A DNA stretch of 13,429 nucleotides from an uncultured Dialister sp. (GTDB lineage: Bacteria; Bacillota; Negativicutes; Veillonellales; Dialisteraceae): NCBI RefSeq assembly GCF_900541605.1, contig NZ_UQKJ01000053.1, positions 1-13,429 of the forward strand. The letters are read 5' to 3'. Below are positions 6,612-13,429 of the stretch, one piece after another. The notes beneath the pieces were generated by a model. It ran no database searches. It was given only the letters and a program-made list of their open reading frames with translations, and was not told the DNA's origin. Positions within the stretch are counted from its first letter, which is position 1. Each line of letters begins with the position of its first letter. A program made the position numbers and the translations under genes.

Positions 6612-7683
6612 TGGTTTCCCCTTCTTTCATGCGCCGCGCCAGGTCTTCTTCCATGAGACGGTCCAGGATAGGATCCATATTTCCATTCATAAAATCATCG
6701 AGCTGGTAAATGCTCATATTGATGCGGTGATCCGTGACCCGTCCCTGGGGATAATTGTAGGTGCGGATCCGTTCGCTCCGGTCCCCGGAGCCTACCTGGC
6801 TCTTCCGGTCTGCCGCTTCCTTGCTCAGGGATTCCCGCATGGCCTTATCGTAGAGCCGGGATTTCAGGATCTGCAGGGCCTTTTCCTTATTCTGCCGCTG
6901 GCTCCGTTCATTCTGGCAGGTCACCACCATGCCCGTGGGCAGGTGGGTAATGCGGATGGCGGAGGAGGTTTTATTGATATGCTGTCCGCCGGCGCCGGAG
7001 GAACGGTACACATCGATACGCAGGTCCTCCCGGCGGATATCGATGTCCACGTCTTCCGCTTCCGGAAGAACGGCCACCGTCACTGCGGACGTATGGACCC
7101 GGCCCTGGCTCTCGGTTTCCGGAATACGCTGCACCCGGTGCACGCCGCTTTCAAATTTCAGGATGGAATAGGCATTCTTTCCTTCAATGGTGCAGGTCAC
7201 TTCCTTGAAGCCTCCGAGGTCCGTCTCATTGGCATTGGCAATTTCCAGCTTCCATCCCTTCCGCTCGGCGAACTTGATGTACATCTTCAGGAGATCCGCC
7301 GCAAAAAGAGCAGCCTCTTCCCCGCCGGTACCGGCCCGGATTTCAAGGATCACGTTCTTTCCGTCATTCGGATCTTTGGGGATCAGCATCTTATGGATGG
7401 CAAGGTCCAGCTCTTCCTTCTTCTTGTCATTTTCCTTCAAGTCTTCCTTCGCCAGGTCATGGAGCTCTTCCTGGGATTTGTCCTCCAGGATATCCAGGGC
7501 ATCTTTGCAGGCTTTATCGGCCTCCTTGTATTCCCGGTACTTGGAAACAATTTCTCCCAGTTCCGCATGTTCCTTGGAAAGGGCTCTCCATTTATTCTGG
7601 TCCGCAATCACTGAAGGATCGCTGAGCTGGTCCTCCAGCGTGATATAACGGGCTTCCATGCCGTCCAATTTATCAGTCTGCAT
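6601..7683 (-). CDS. prfA: Peptide chain release factor 1
   Basis: RF1 ends translation at UAA and UAG codons on the ribosome. The 360-residue protein has the stop-recognition tripeptide PET (188-190, the PxT of RF1 rather than the SPF of RF2). It has the hydrolysis motif GGQ (232-234) within SSGAGGQHINKTSSAIRITH. It also has the GTGGEEAALFA segment from about 118. Gln234 is the expected PrmC target. The ATG at 7683 is preceded by AAAGGTGAT with normal spacing. It starts the operon prfA-prmC-sua5. I could not identify a convincing promoter in the 280 bases upstream. Transcription may begin there from an unrecognised site or reach it by reading past the rpmE terminator. Confidence 0.97.
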   Translation of the reverse strand: MQTDKLDGMEARYITLEDQLSDPSVIADQNKWRALSKEHAELGEIVSKYREYKEADKACKDALDILEDKSQEELHDLAKEDLKENDKKKEELDLAIHKMLIPKDPNDGKNVILEIRAGTGGEEAALFAADLLKMYIKFAERKGWKLEIANANETDLGGFKEVTCTIEGKNAYSILKFESGVHRVQRIPETESQGRVHTSAVTVAVLPEAEDVDIDIRREDLRIDVYRSSGAGGQHINKTSSAIRITHLPTGMVVTCQNERSQRQNKEKALQILKSRLYDKAMRESLSKEAADRKSQVGSGDRSERIRTYNYPQGRVTDHRINMSIYQLDDFMNGNMDPILDRLMEEDLARRMKEGETNGR

Positions 7684-7936
7684 TGTATCACCTTTTGTTT
7701 TTACTTATATGTGGGTTTGAACCCATGTGTATATGGGGCTAAGGGTTGTGGCTTTGCCGGAGCAAAGCAGGGGCATGAGGCGGGGCAGCGCTTCCTTACT
7801 ATCAGCCCCTGACCTTCCCTTTTGAACCTGCCGGTCAAGCCTGTGAGTCCGGTAGAATCCTCAAAACCTTCTGAACCCTCCCTGTGTCCTGGCCATAGTG
7901 TCAGCCACCGATCCGCCAGAACCGCCGGCAGGGCAG
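7684..7936. other. Spacer between rpmE terminator and prfA
   Basis: About 250 bases without a gene. It has a 7-bp hairpin GCTTTGC/GCAAAGC (7751-7768, loop CGGA) and a small inverted repeat TGGGTT/AACCCA (7712-7725) about 30 bases upstream of the prfA start. Neither has a T-run. I see no clear sigma-70 promoter reading into prfA. Confidence 0.5.
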
Positions 7937-7962
7937 AAAAAAACAGGGCTGCTGCCCTGTTT
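7937..7962 (-). terminator. Rho-independent terminator of rpmE
   Basis: On the minus strand AAACAGGGC and GCCCTGTTT (7954-7962 and 7941-7949) pair perfectly around a 4-base loop. They run into a T-rich tail of seven T (plus-strand A at 7937-7943). It starts two bases past the rpmE stop, separating that gene from prfA. Confidence 0.93.
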
Positions 7963-7963
7963 C

Positions 7964-8215
7964 TCAGTCGGATGTTTTTCCGTAACGTTTGTTGAACTTT
8001 TCGATACGGCCGCGAGCCTTTCCGAAACGCTGCTGTCCTGTATAGAACGGATGGGATTTGCTGCTGATATCAATATTGATCAGCGGATATTCATTACCAT
8101 CTTCCCATTTTACAGTCTGGTTGGAAGTTGCTGTAGAACGGGTCAGGAAAGAGTAGTCAGCACCGATATCACGGAAAACGACTGGATGATAATCCGGATG
8201 GATTCCCTTCTTCAC
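7964..8215 (-). CDS. rpmE: 50S ribosomal protein L31, type B (zinc-independent)
   Basis: This is a large-subunit ribosomal protein of 83 residues. It reads KKGIHPDYHPVVF at the start and IDISSKSHPFYTG at about 48-60, typical of L31. It has no cysteine, so it is the type B form lacking the zinc-binding motif (also called rpmE2, ykgM or ytiA). Frame analysis allows a GTG at 8224, but I place the start at the GTG at 8215. That gives the family's usual MKKGIHP start and leaves GAGGTG (8222-8227) six bases upstream as the ribosome site. It has its own promoter and terminator. In other bacteria the type B form is often repressed by Zur and made in low zinc. Whether a zinc-binding L31 exists elsewhere in this genome cannot be seen. 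Confidence 0.95.
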   Translation of the reverse strand: MKKGIHPDYHPVVFRDIGADYSFLTRSTATSNQTVKWEDGNEYPLINIDISSKSHPFYTGQQRFGKARGRIEKFNKRYGKTSD

Positions 8216-8255
8216 TTGTTGCACCTCATTTCAATACCATAGATAATTCTTTGCT

Positions 8256-8284
8256 ATTATAACAAACCGCGACTCCTATTGCAA
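8256..8284 (-). promoter_or_regulatory. Sigma-70 promoter of rpmE
   Basis: On the minus strand TTGCAA (8284-8279) and a perfect TATAAT (8261-8256) are 17 bases apart. Transcription would start near 8249, giving a leader of about 35 bases before the GTG at 8215. Confidence 0.85.
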
Positions 8285-8352
8285 GGAAATATTTTGGAAA
8301 AATGAGAGCCTCTCAAAATTTCTCAAAGTCCCCATGATATTACAATAATTTA

Positions 8353-8374
8353 TTTATATTACTAATAATATAAA
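8353..8374. promoter_or_regulatory. AT-rich palindrome, possible operator
   Basis: TTTATATTA (8353-8361) and TAATATAAA (8366-8374) are perfect 9-base complements around CTAA. The symmetry and size fit a dimeric repressor site. It lies about 70 bases upstream of the rpmE -35 box and about 165 bases upstream of the plus-strand promoter, so control of either gene is only a possibility. Confidence 0.4.
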
Positions 8375-8539
8375 CTTGATTATAAAGACATCTCTTCAAT
8401 GAATTGTTCATTCCTGAAATCATCCCCATCCCCCCAATGTATCTTTCTATTTCTTTTTGATTCTTGAATTAATTATATACAATATAATTCTCCCGTTCAA
8501 TCAAAAGAACATCGATGGTCCTTTAGTTTTTCCTCACTC

Positions 8540-8568
8540 TTGCGCCATTTCTTTTTAACAGGTATACT
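8540..8568 (+). promoter_or_regulatory. Putative sigma-70 promoter of the membrane-protein gene
   Basis: TTGCGC (8540-8545) and TATACT (8563-8568) are 17 bases apart. Transcription would start near 8575, about 29 bases before the proposed TTG start. The -35 box is weak. Confidence 0.6.
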
Positions 8569-8603
8569 AGTAGGGAATTGTTTATTTAAAGGAGATGGAC
8601 GTT

Positions 8604-9569
8604 TTGAATTTTGGTGACGCACTTGTGGCCTTTTTGAATATCGGCCTTTTCAGCTCGCTGGTCAGCCGTTTTACAGGAGCCAATACGGCAATCCTCGTTT
8701 TCTGTTCCCTGCTTTACCTGGGAAGCACGCCCCTGGAAACGGTGGGAATTATGCTGACGTACCTGGTTTTTATGCGCCTTACGATTTATACCCAGAAGAA
8801 GAAATTAAATTTCAAGCGGATGCATGTATTTAAAGGGTATCGGGTGATTCTTCCGATTGTACTGATCATCGTTTCCCTCTTTATCTATCCCTTTGCGGCT
8901 CTGGCTATTTTCCTTCTTCTTTTCATGACGGAAATCCTGTACCAGATGTGGCAGGATGTACCGATGGAGCATCGGGCTTCCCGGGGCCAGCTTACGGGCT
9001 GGATTATCACCGGCGCTGTTCTCACCACCATCGGCATGGTGGTTGTGAAGTTTATCCCCGGCAGCATTTACTACATCATCGGCGGCATCGCCGCTTTCCT
9101 GGTGTGCCTTTTCTTCTGGTGGATTGGCCAGGACAGGGAACGGCTGGAGGGAATCTGGGACAAGGTGGTGCTCTTCTCCTTCCTGTTCCTCGGTCTCTTC
9201 GGTTTTGATACGGCAGACTGGCTGGACGATATGCGCCGCCAGGTCAATAAGACCCCCATTGCCTACAACCTGCCCTTCATTTTCCTGCCGGTCTTCTTCA
9301 TCGGTTTCCTGATGGCCAATGTGCTTTTCGGCATTTTCTCCCTTTCCGGTCTGGTCATCACCTTCTTCGGTGCCATTTCCATGCGGCTCTTCGGTTACTA
9401 TGAAGTGTCCCGGAAGGGCAAGGCAAATCTGGTCTCCCTGGGCTTCACGGTACTGGCCATCCTGCTCCTGCTCATCACCGCTCCAGAACCAACGGGCATT
9501 TCCCAGGCCGTGGACGCTTTCCTGCCGGCAAATACTTACGGATTCCATGGAATTCTCAACATGTTCTGA
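8604..9569 (+). CDS. Polytopic membrane protein of unknown function
   Basis: I do not recognise this 321-residue protein. It is strongly hydrophobic, with roughly eight to ten membrane segments (about residues 8-22, 29-57, 81-112 as a pair, 132-151, 153-174, 187-201, 222-262 as a pair and 275-292). Between them lie charged loops, such as TQKKKLNFKRMHVFKGYR (63-80) and GQDRERLEGIWDK (175-187). No ATP-binding, transporter or enzyme motif is visible. An ATG at 8595 directly abuts AAAGGAG (8588-8594) and is too close to use it. The TTG at 8604 has nine bases of spacing, so I choose it. The gene stands alone, with its own promoter and a shared terminator. An ion or metabolite transporter or an envelope-assembly protein is possible, but nothing in the sequence decides this. 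Confidence 0.8.
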   Translation: MNFGDALVAFLNIGLFSSLVSRFTGANTAILVFCSLLYLGSTPLETVGIMLTYLVFMRLTIYTQKKKLNFKRMHVFKGYRVILPIVLIIVSLFIYPFAALAIFLLLFMTEILYQMWQDVPMEHRASRGQLTGWIITGAVLTTIGMVVVKFIPGSIYYIIGGIAAFLVCLFFWWIGQDRERLEGIWDKVVLFSFLFLGLFGFDTADWLDDMRRQVNKTPIAYNLPFIFLPVFFIGFLMANVLFGIFSLSGLVITFFGAISMRLFGYYEVSRKGKANLVSLGFTVLAILLLLITAPEPTGISQAVDAFLPANTYGFHGILNMF

Positions 9570-9574
9570 TTTAT

Positions 9575-9611
9575 ACATAAAAAAACTCCCCTAAGGGGAG
9601 TTTTTTTATGT
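9575..9611. terminator. Bidirectional terminator between the membrane-protein gene and nth
   Basis: A perfect 17-bp stem (9575-9591 with 9595-9611) has a GC core CTCCCC/GGGGAG, loop TAA, and seven A on one side and seven T on the other. It can end transcription from both converging genes. It begins six bases after the stop of the plus-strand gene and lies 120 bases beyond the nth stop. Confidence 0.95.
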
Positions 9612-9660
9612 GCGAATCGGATGATGAAGTACCGGCTGATCCATACCACCGGATGAGTCT

Positions 9661-9682
9661 GCAGGCCGGTCCGGCGGCCTGC
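9661..9682. repeat. GC-rich hairpin in nth 3' region
   Basis: GCAGGCCG (9661-9668) and CGGCCTGC (9675-9682) pair perfectly with loop GTCCGG. No T-run follows on either strand. It would lie in the 3' part of the trxB-nth transcript and may protect it from decay, but its role is not shown. Confidence 0.5.
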
Positions 9683-9731
9683 GGCGATTCTCTGTTTGGG
9701 CGCCGACGCTTCACCTGCAGGACATTTCCTT

Positions 9732-10388
9732 TCATTCCCCTTTCCAGGGAGTCACTTTGACGGTACAGGAGGGGCAGACATTCTGGAGGAAGCAGGTCTC
9801 GCAGTCCGGCTTTCTGGCGTGGCATACTCTTCTTCCATGCCAGATCAGCCAATGGTGGGCAGCGGACCAGTCTTTTTCAGGAATGGCCTTATGAAGTCCC
9901 ATTTCCACTTCCAGCGGCGTCTTTCCTACGGCCAGTTTCAATCGGTTCGACACGCGGAATACATGGGTGTCCACCGCTATGGCAGGATGGCCAAATCCTA
10001 CACTCCACACTACGTTTGCCGTTTTCCTTCCTACGCCGGGGAGTTTCACCAGTTCATCAAAATCTTCCGGCACCTGGCCATGGTATTTTTCCAGAAGCAT
10101 ATGGCTCATGGCCAGGATATGCTTTGCCTTGGAATGGTAGAGCCCACAGTCATGGATTTCCGTTTCCAGCTGGGGCAGGGTGAGGGCTGCCATTTTCGCC
10201 GGTGTATCGAGACGGGGAAAGAGGCGCTGGGTGACTACATTTACCCGTTTGTCGGTGCACTGGGCCGACAGGATGACCGCCACGAGAAGGGTAAAGGGGC
10301 TGGAAAAATGGAGCATGGGGCCGTCATTTTTATAGACCTCCCCCAGCCGCCGGAGCTGTTCGTCCCTGATTTTCTTTGTAACTCTCAT
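9732..10388 (-). CDS. nth: Endonuclease III (DNA glycosylase/AP lyase)
   Basis: This base-excision repair enzyme removes oxidised pyrimidines from DNA and cuts the abasic site. The 218-residue protein has the helix-hairpin-helix LPGVGRKTANV (116-126), with the catalytic lysine at 122 and the catalytic aspartate at 140 in AVDTHVFRVSNRL. A [4Fe-4S] motif is formed by Cys189, 196, 199 and 205, with the expected 6-2-5 spacing. Length and key residues are normal. Its ATG overlaps the trxB stop as ATGA, and no good ribosome site precedes it, so translation probably depends on ribosomes finishing trxB. Termination is likely at 9575-9611. Confidence 0.96.
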   Translation of the reverse strand: MRVTKKIRDEQLRRLGEVYKNDGPMLHFSSPFTLLVAVILSAQCTDKRVNVVTQRLFPRLDTPAKMAALTLPQLETEIHDCGLYHSKAKHILAMSHMLLEKYHGQVPEDFDELVKLPGVGRKTANVVWSVGFGHPAIAVDTHVFRVSNRLKLAVGKTPLEVEMGLHKAIPEKDWSAAHHWLIWHGRRVCHARKPDCETCFLQNVCPSCTVKVTPWKGE

Positions 10389-11305
10389 GGTTCTGTGCGC
10401 AGCAGGTATTCATGAGCCGCCAGCGCCGCTGCTGCCCCCTCTCCGGCTGCGATGATGATCTGTTTATTGCGGCAGTCCGTTACGTCTCCCGCCGCAAAGA
10501 GACCATCCACCGACGTTTCTCCTTCTTTATCGGTCATGATTTCTCCCAGAGAATTTATTTTTACTTCTTTGGGAAGGTAGGAATTGTTCGGAATGCCCCC
10601 GGCTTCCACGAAGACACCGTCCACGGAAATATCGTGGAGGCTGCCATCCGCCTTATTTTTGACAGTGAGGGCGGACACTTTCCTGTCCCCCTTCACTTCT
10701 TCCGGCGTATAGCCCAGGAGGACTTCCACATGGCTTTCCGCCTTCATCCGCTTCACCAGGATTTCCTGGGCCCGAATACGGCTTCTTACGACCAGATATA
10801 CTTTAGGGCAGAGCTTTGCCAGCTCAATGGCTGATTGCACGGCACTGTCACCGCCGCCCACAATGGCCACCGTTTTATTCCGGTAGAACAGGGCATCGCA
10901 GGTAGCGCAGTAGCTGACACCGCGGCCGGTGTATTCCTTTTCTCCCGGGATATCCAGGGTACGACTGTGTTTTCCTGCAGTAACAATGCAGGTTTTGCCC
11001 CTCAGTTCCTTCCCATCATCCAGATGGGCCGTGAAGTAACCGTCCCCATCCTTTGTCAGGGATTTCACGCCGGCATAGATGAAATCTACGGGGTACTGCT
11101 TCACCTGGGCTTCCATTTTATCGGCCAGTTCAAATCCGGAAATGGAAGAAAAGCCCAGATAATTTTCAATCTTTCCGGTCAAAAGCATCTGGCCGCCAAT
11201 ATCCGTGGTCACTACTTTCACGGTCAGTTCTTTTCTTGCTGCATAGAGAGCGGCGTTCAGTCCCGCAGGACCGGCACCTATAATCAGTACATCTGTCAAT
11301 TCCAT
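10385..11305 (-). CDS. trxB: Thioredoxin reductase-like flavoprotein, atypical coenzyme motif
   Basis: This low-molecular-weight FAD enzyme of 306 residues is expected to pass electrons from a pyridine nucleotide to thioredoxin. It shows the FAD motif GAGPAG (10-15), the redox pair CATC (133-136) followed by DALFYRN, the second nucleotide motif GGGDSA (150-155) and the FAD-binding GLFAAGDVTD (268-277). The HRRxxxR motif that grips the NADPH phosphate in the E. coli enzyme is replaced by VRSRIRA (173-179) and is one residue shorter, so the coenzyme is uncertain. The CDA after CATC replaces the usual CDG. The ATG at 11305 has AAGGAGG six bases upstream and a good promoter. It forms an operon with nth. 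A related disulfide reductase with another partner is possible. Confidence 0.9.
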   Translation of the reverse strand: MELTDVLIIGAGPAGLNAALYAARKELTVKVVTTDIGGQMLLTGKIENYLGFSSISGFELADKMEAQVKQYPVDFIYAGVKSLTKDGDGYFTAHLDDGKELRGKTCIVTAGKHSRTLDIPGEKEYTGRGVSYCATCDALFYRNKTVAIVGGGDSAVQSAIELAKLCPKVYLVVRSRIRAQEILVKRMKAESHVEVLLGYTPEEVKGDRKVSALTVKNKADGSLHDISVDGVFVEAGGIPNNSYLPKEVKINSLGEIMTDKEGETSVDGLFAAGDVTDCRNKQIIIAAGEGAAAALAAHEYLLRTEP

Positions 11306-11350
11306 AAAGTTCCTCCTTAAGTATATCGATATTCATCGTTTCATATATTC

Positions 11351-11379
11351 ATTATATACGATAGGTCAAGGCCCTGCAA
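11351..11379 (-). promoter_or_regulatory. Sigma-70 promoter of trxB-nth
   Basis: On the minus strand TTGCAG (11379-11374) and a perfect TATAAT (11356-11351) are 17 bases apart, about 45 bases before the trxB start. A TTGACC nearby is at the wrong distance from the -10 box. Confidence 0.75.
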
Positions 11380-11471
11380 ATGGGCTGGGGCGGAGTATGC
11401 GGTTCGGGTTTCTCTCTATACGTATGTATGGGGAGAAAGGTGGTGGGTGCTTCGTGACGGGGGCCATTGCT

Positions 11472-11693
11472 GGAATAGGCTGCGGCCTTTGGCCGGGGCT
11501 CTGTCCTTCGGACATGGCTCTGCCTGGCGGCACGGCTGTGGCCTGCGGCCAGGGAAAGTGCGGCGCACAAACCATATGGCGCCGCAAAAATTATATAATT
11601 TTCTTCCTTAAGCCCAGGCGGCAGCCTTTGCCCTGGCTGAAAGCCACTGTCTTGCCTCAGGCAGAGCCCCGGCCATCGGCCGCTGCCCATTCT
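11472..11693. repeat. Degenerate long inverted repeat between the nucleoside kinase gene and trxB
   Basis: The reverse complement of about 11472-11575 aligns with about 11612-11693. In the outer part (11472-11506 against 11659-11693) I count 28 of 35 matches, including CAGAGCCCCGGCCA and GGCCGC. Further in, CCCTGGC, GCCAC and CAGGCAGAGCC recur on both arms with gaps. The centre contains the 16-base perfect palindrome AAAATTATATAATTTT (11587-11602). The whole spacer 11380-11694 holds no supportable gene and no T-tailed terminator for the kinase gene. It may be a decayed palindromic element. Confidence 0.6.
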
Positions 11694-11694
11694 C

Positions 11695-13344
11695 TTATCT
11701 GTTCAGAAACGACTTTCCCACACCCTTATAGCCCACAAATTCACGAAGCAGGGATTCTCCCGGGACGATGGACGCATCCAGCTCACGGAAGGGCCGGAGG
11801 AATTGGAGCATCCGCAGGGCTTCCGCATAGGCAGGACTCTTGGGCGATATGCTTTCCAGCAGGGGACGGGCCAGTTTTTTCAGTACCGGAATTTCATAGA
11901 GCAGGGCCGTATTGAAGACCACATTCGCCCGGTTCTGGTACTGGAATATATTCCGTTCCTCCCCTTTCCGCACGTTGTCCCAGGTGAGGAGCGTGTGTTC
12001 CGGACCGTTGCCGCGGAACTGGAAATCCCGGACCAGCCGGCGGAGGAGACGGCTGTCGGAGGTAGAAATCCGGTTATGGTCATTGATAGTAAGCTGGGTC
12101 AGGGCCGACAGATATACCCGGAGACACTGGTACCCCGGAACGAAGTAGGTAAGTTTCGGATTCAGGGCATGGAGGCCTTCCACCAGGATGGGCTGTCCCT
12201 TCCCCAGCTGCACTTCCCTTTCTTCCCACTCCTTTTTGCCTGTAATGAAATTGAAATGGGGAAGGTGGACCTTCCTCCCCTCCAGGAGCGCGGATACGGT
12301 GTCCTCGAAAAGGGGCAGGTCCAGGGCTTCCAGGTTCTCCCAGTTTTCATTTCCCATCTCATCCCGGTTCCTGAAGTAATCATCCAGGGACAGCATCACC
12401 GGCCGTACTCCATTCACCCAGAGATGGACAATGAGGCGCTTCATAAATGTGGTTTTTCCTGAAGACGAAGGGCCTGCCATGCACACCAGCCGGATCGGCA
12501 GTTTCTGGCCGCAGATGGTGTCTGCCAGCTGGGCCATTTTCTTTTCCTGCAGCGCTTCTGCGGTGGCTACGATATCGTAAATACTGCCGTCATCGATGGA
12601 CCGGTTCAGCTCTTCCAGGTTATGGCAGCCGATGAGCTCGCTCCAGTCCTGGGTCTCCAGGAAGACCCGGGCATAGAGGGGATCGTCTTCCTGGGGCGTG
12701 AGCTTTGTCTCTCCGGGTCCCGGAATCTGCAGGAGAAATCCGGGGGCATAGGAATGGAGGGCAAAGGCCCTGATAAAGCCCATGTCCGGAAGCATGGGGC
12801 CAAAATAATAATCAATGAGGCTGCCGCACTGGTCCACATTCAGTTCGGATACGTCCAGCTGGGAAAGGAGCTCCGCATCTTCCAGGCGTCCTTTCATGCG
12901 GAGAAAGGCTATGGCCCTGTTTCTCCCTACCATGAGCTTCGTAATCTTCCGATGCTCGGAAACAATCTCTTCCATCCGCTTTTCCAGGGCACCCAGTTCC
13001 TTGGCAAGAGGGGTATGTCCATCTTTAAATTCACAGTAAATGGATTTTCCCAGGGAATGTTTGACTTTAACATCCGCCTTTTCTCCGTACACTTCTTTTA
13101 CAGCACAGACAAGGAGCATGATCGCCGTCCGCCGGTACGCCTGGTAAGCCTGCTTGGAGGAAAGGGGAATCCATTTGACGTCGCAGTCTTTGGTGAAGGG
13201 TGTCTGGAAATCAAGGATTTCACCGCTGCAGTCTGCCAGTACAGCCTCTTCCCGATTCCGGCTGCCCCGGACAATGTTCCACAGGTTCTGGGGAGAAGCG
13301 CCATCAAAAAGATCAAAGCTTCTTCCTTCACAGGTTATATGCAT
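11695..13344 (-). CDS. Nucleoside (uridine) kinase with N-terminal TGS/ThrRS-like domains
   Basis: The C-terminal half is a uridine kinase-like P-loop domain, expected to phosphorylate uridine or cytidine to the monophosphate in pyrimidine salvage. Visible are the Walker A motif GPSSSGKTT (291-299), LSLDDYF (318-324), VEGLHALN (388-395) and the Arg-rich lid RLLRRLVRDFQFRG (432-445). The first ~60 residues resemble a TGS domain. The part around VKVKHSLGKSIYCEF (92-106) resembles the second additional domain of threonyl-tRNA synthetase, an architecture known for firmicute nucleoside kinases of about 550 residues. This one has 549. The ATG at 13344 has AAGGAGG at normal spacing. The N-terminal domains are of unknown use. 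Substrate identity rests on family membership. It reads toward trxB but is separated from it by a long inverted repeat and the trxB promoter. Confidence 0.9.
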   Translation of the reverse strand: MHITCEGRSFDLFDGASPQNLWNIVRGSRNREEAVLADCSGEILDFQTPFTKDCDVKWIPLSSKQAYQAYRRTAIMLLVCAVKEVYGEKADVKVKHSLGKSIYCEFKDGHTPLAKELGALEKRMEEIVSEHRKITKLMVGRNRAIAFLRMKGRLEDAELLSQLDVSELNVDQCGSLIDYYFGPMLPDMGFIRAFALHSYAPGFLLQIPGPGETKLTPQEDDPLYARVFLETQDWSELIGCHNLEELNRSIDDGSIYDIVATAEALQEKKMAQLADTICGQKLPIRLVCMAGPSSSGKTTFMKRLIVHLWVNGVRPVMLSLDDYFRNRDEMGNENWENLEALDLPLFEDTVSALLEGRKVHLPHFNFITGKKEWEEREVQLGKGQPILVEGLHALNPKLTYFVPGYQCLRVYLSALTQLTINDHNRISTSDSRLLRRLVRDFQFRGNGPEHTLLTWDNVRKGEERNIFQYQNRANVVFNTALLYEIPVLKKLARPLLESISPKSPAYAEALRMLQFLRPFRELDASIVPGESLLREFVGYKGVGKSFLNR

Positions 13345-13429
13345 AGGAATGCCTCCTTACAGGTTCAAATTACGGTTTGTCGAGCTGTTAGAGCGAAGCT
13401 TACGGATAGAGTCATTCGTGCGGGGCTTC
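13345..13429. other. Upstream edge of the nucleoside kinase gene
   Basis: These 85 bases contain the AAGGAGG ribosome site of the kinase gene and end at the window edge. I see no promoter that I would call with confidence and no part of another gene. Confidence 0.5.

Larger units (their letters stand above)
8225..8603. other. AT-rich divergent regulatory region
   Basis: About 380 bases separate rpmE (minus) from the membrane-protein gene (plus), with no supportable gene. Both have promoter candidates here (8256-8284 minus, 8540-8568 plus). Three inverted repeats lie between: TGAGAG/CTCTCA (8303-8315), TTTATATTA/TAATATAAA (8353-8374) and AATGAA/TTCATT (8398-8412). The middle of the region, about 8290-8530, is markedly AT-rich. 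Confidence 0.6.

Noticed and set aside
6562..7614. Long plus-strand open frame (350 codons) opposite prfA
   Set aside because: It is a shadow of prfA codon usage. The minus-strand RF1 motifs are unambiguous.
7712..7725. Hairpin before prfA as a terminator or riboswitch
   Set aside because: The stem is only 6 bp with a 2-base centre, there is no T-run, and nothing resembles a known riboswitch core.
11352..11690. Small minus-strand open frame (112 codons) between the kinase gene and trxB
   Set aside because: It lies across the inverted repeat and the trxB promoter, has low-complexity Arg/Pro/Ala content and no ribosome site.

Overview
The window looks like chromosome of a diderm firmicute (Negativicutes), probably Dialister or a close relative. 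This is an inference. The evidence is a Gram-negative type autotransporter with signal peptide and outer-membrane barrel, next to firmicute-style housekeeping genes: a type B L31 gene ahead of prfA-prmC-sua5, a TGS/ThrRS-like nucleoside kinase, and strong AGGAGG ribosome sites. No 16S or other phylogenetic marker is present.

Layout. Positions 1-430 are non-coding and made of dispersed repeats: a 'TCGAAATGACG' repeat, GGCGGCGC hairpins and ATTCCTA/ACTCCTC heptamer runs. Positions 431-650 are an AT-rich leader with a likely promoter and several short repeats. The autotransporter gene fills 651-3809 (+) and ends in a clear terminator. Positions 3846-4686 form a second repeat island with copies of the same repeat families, including one copy split by an 87-88 bp insert that folds into hairpins.

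The translation-related block reads on the minus strand from 8215 down to 4687: rpmE type B (with its own promoter and terminator), then prfA, prmC and sua5 with overlapping ends (11 nt and 4 nt), so the last three are one coupled operon. PrmC methylates the GGQ glutamine of RF1, the prfA product. Sua5 makes the threonylcarbamoyl-AMP used for tRNA t6A.

Across an AT-rich divergent region (8225-8603) lies a plus-strand polytopic membrane protein of unknown function (8604-9569). A perfect bidirectional terminator follows, shared with the converging trxB-nth pair (minus, 11305 to 9732, ATGA overlap). Another minus-strand gene, a uridine kinase-like nucleoside kinase (11695-13344), lies upstream of trxB. 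It is separated from trxB by a spacer that is largely a degenerate long inverted repeat.

I see no CRISPR array, tRNA, rRNA, transposase or prophage gene. The most unusual material is the mosaic autotransporter between related repeats, the structured insert in one repeat copy, the long inverted repeat before trxB, and a thioredoxin reductase with a non-canonical coenzyme motif.
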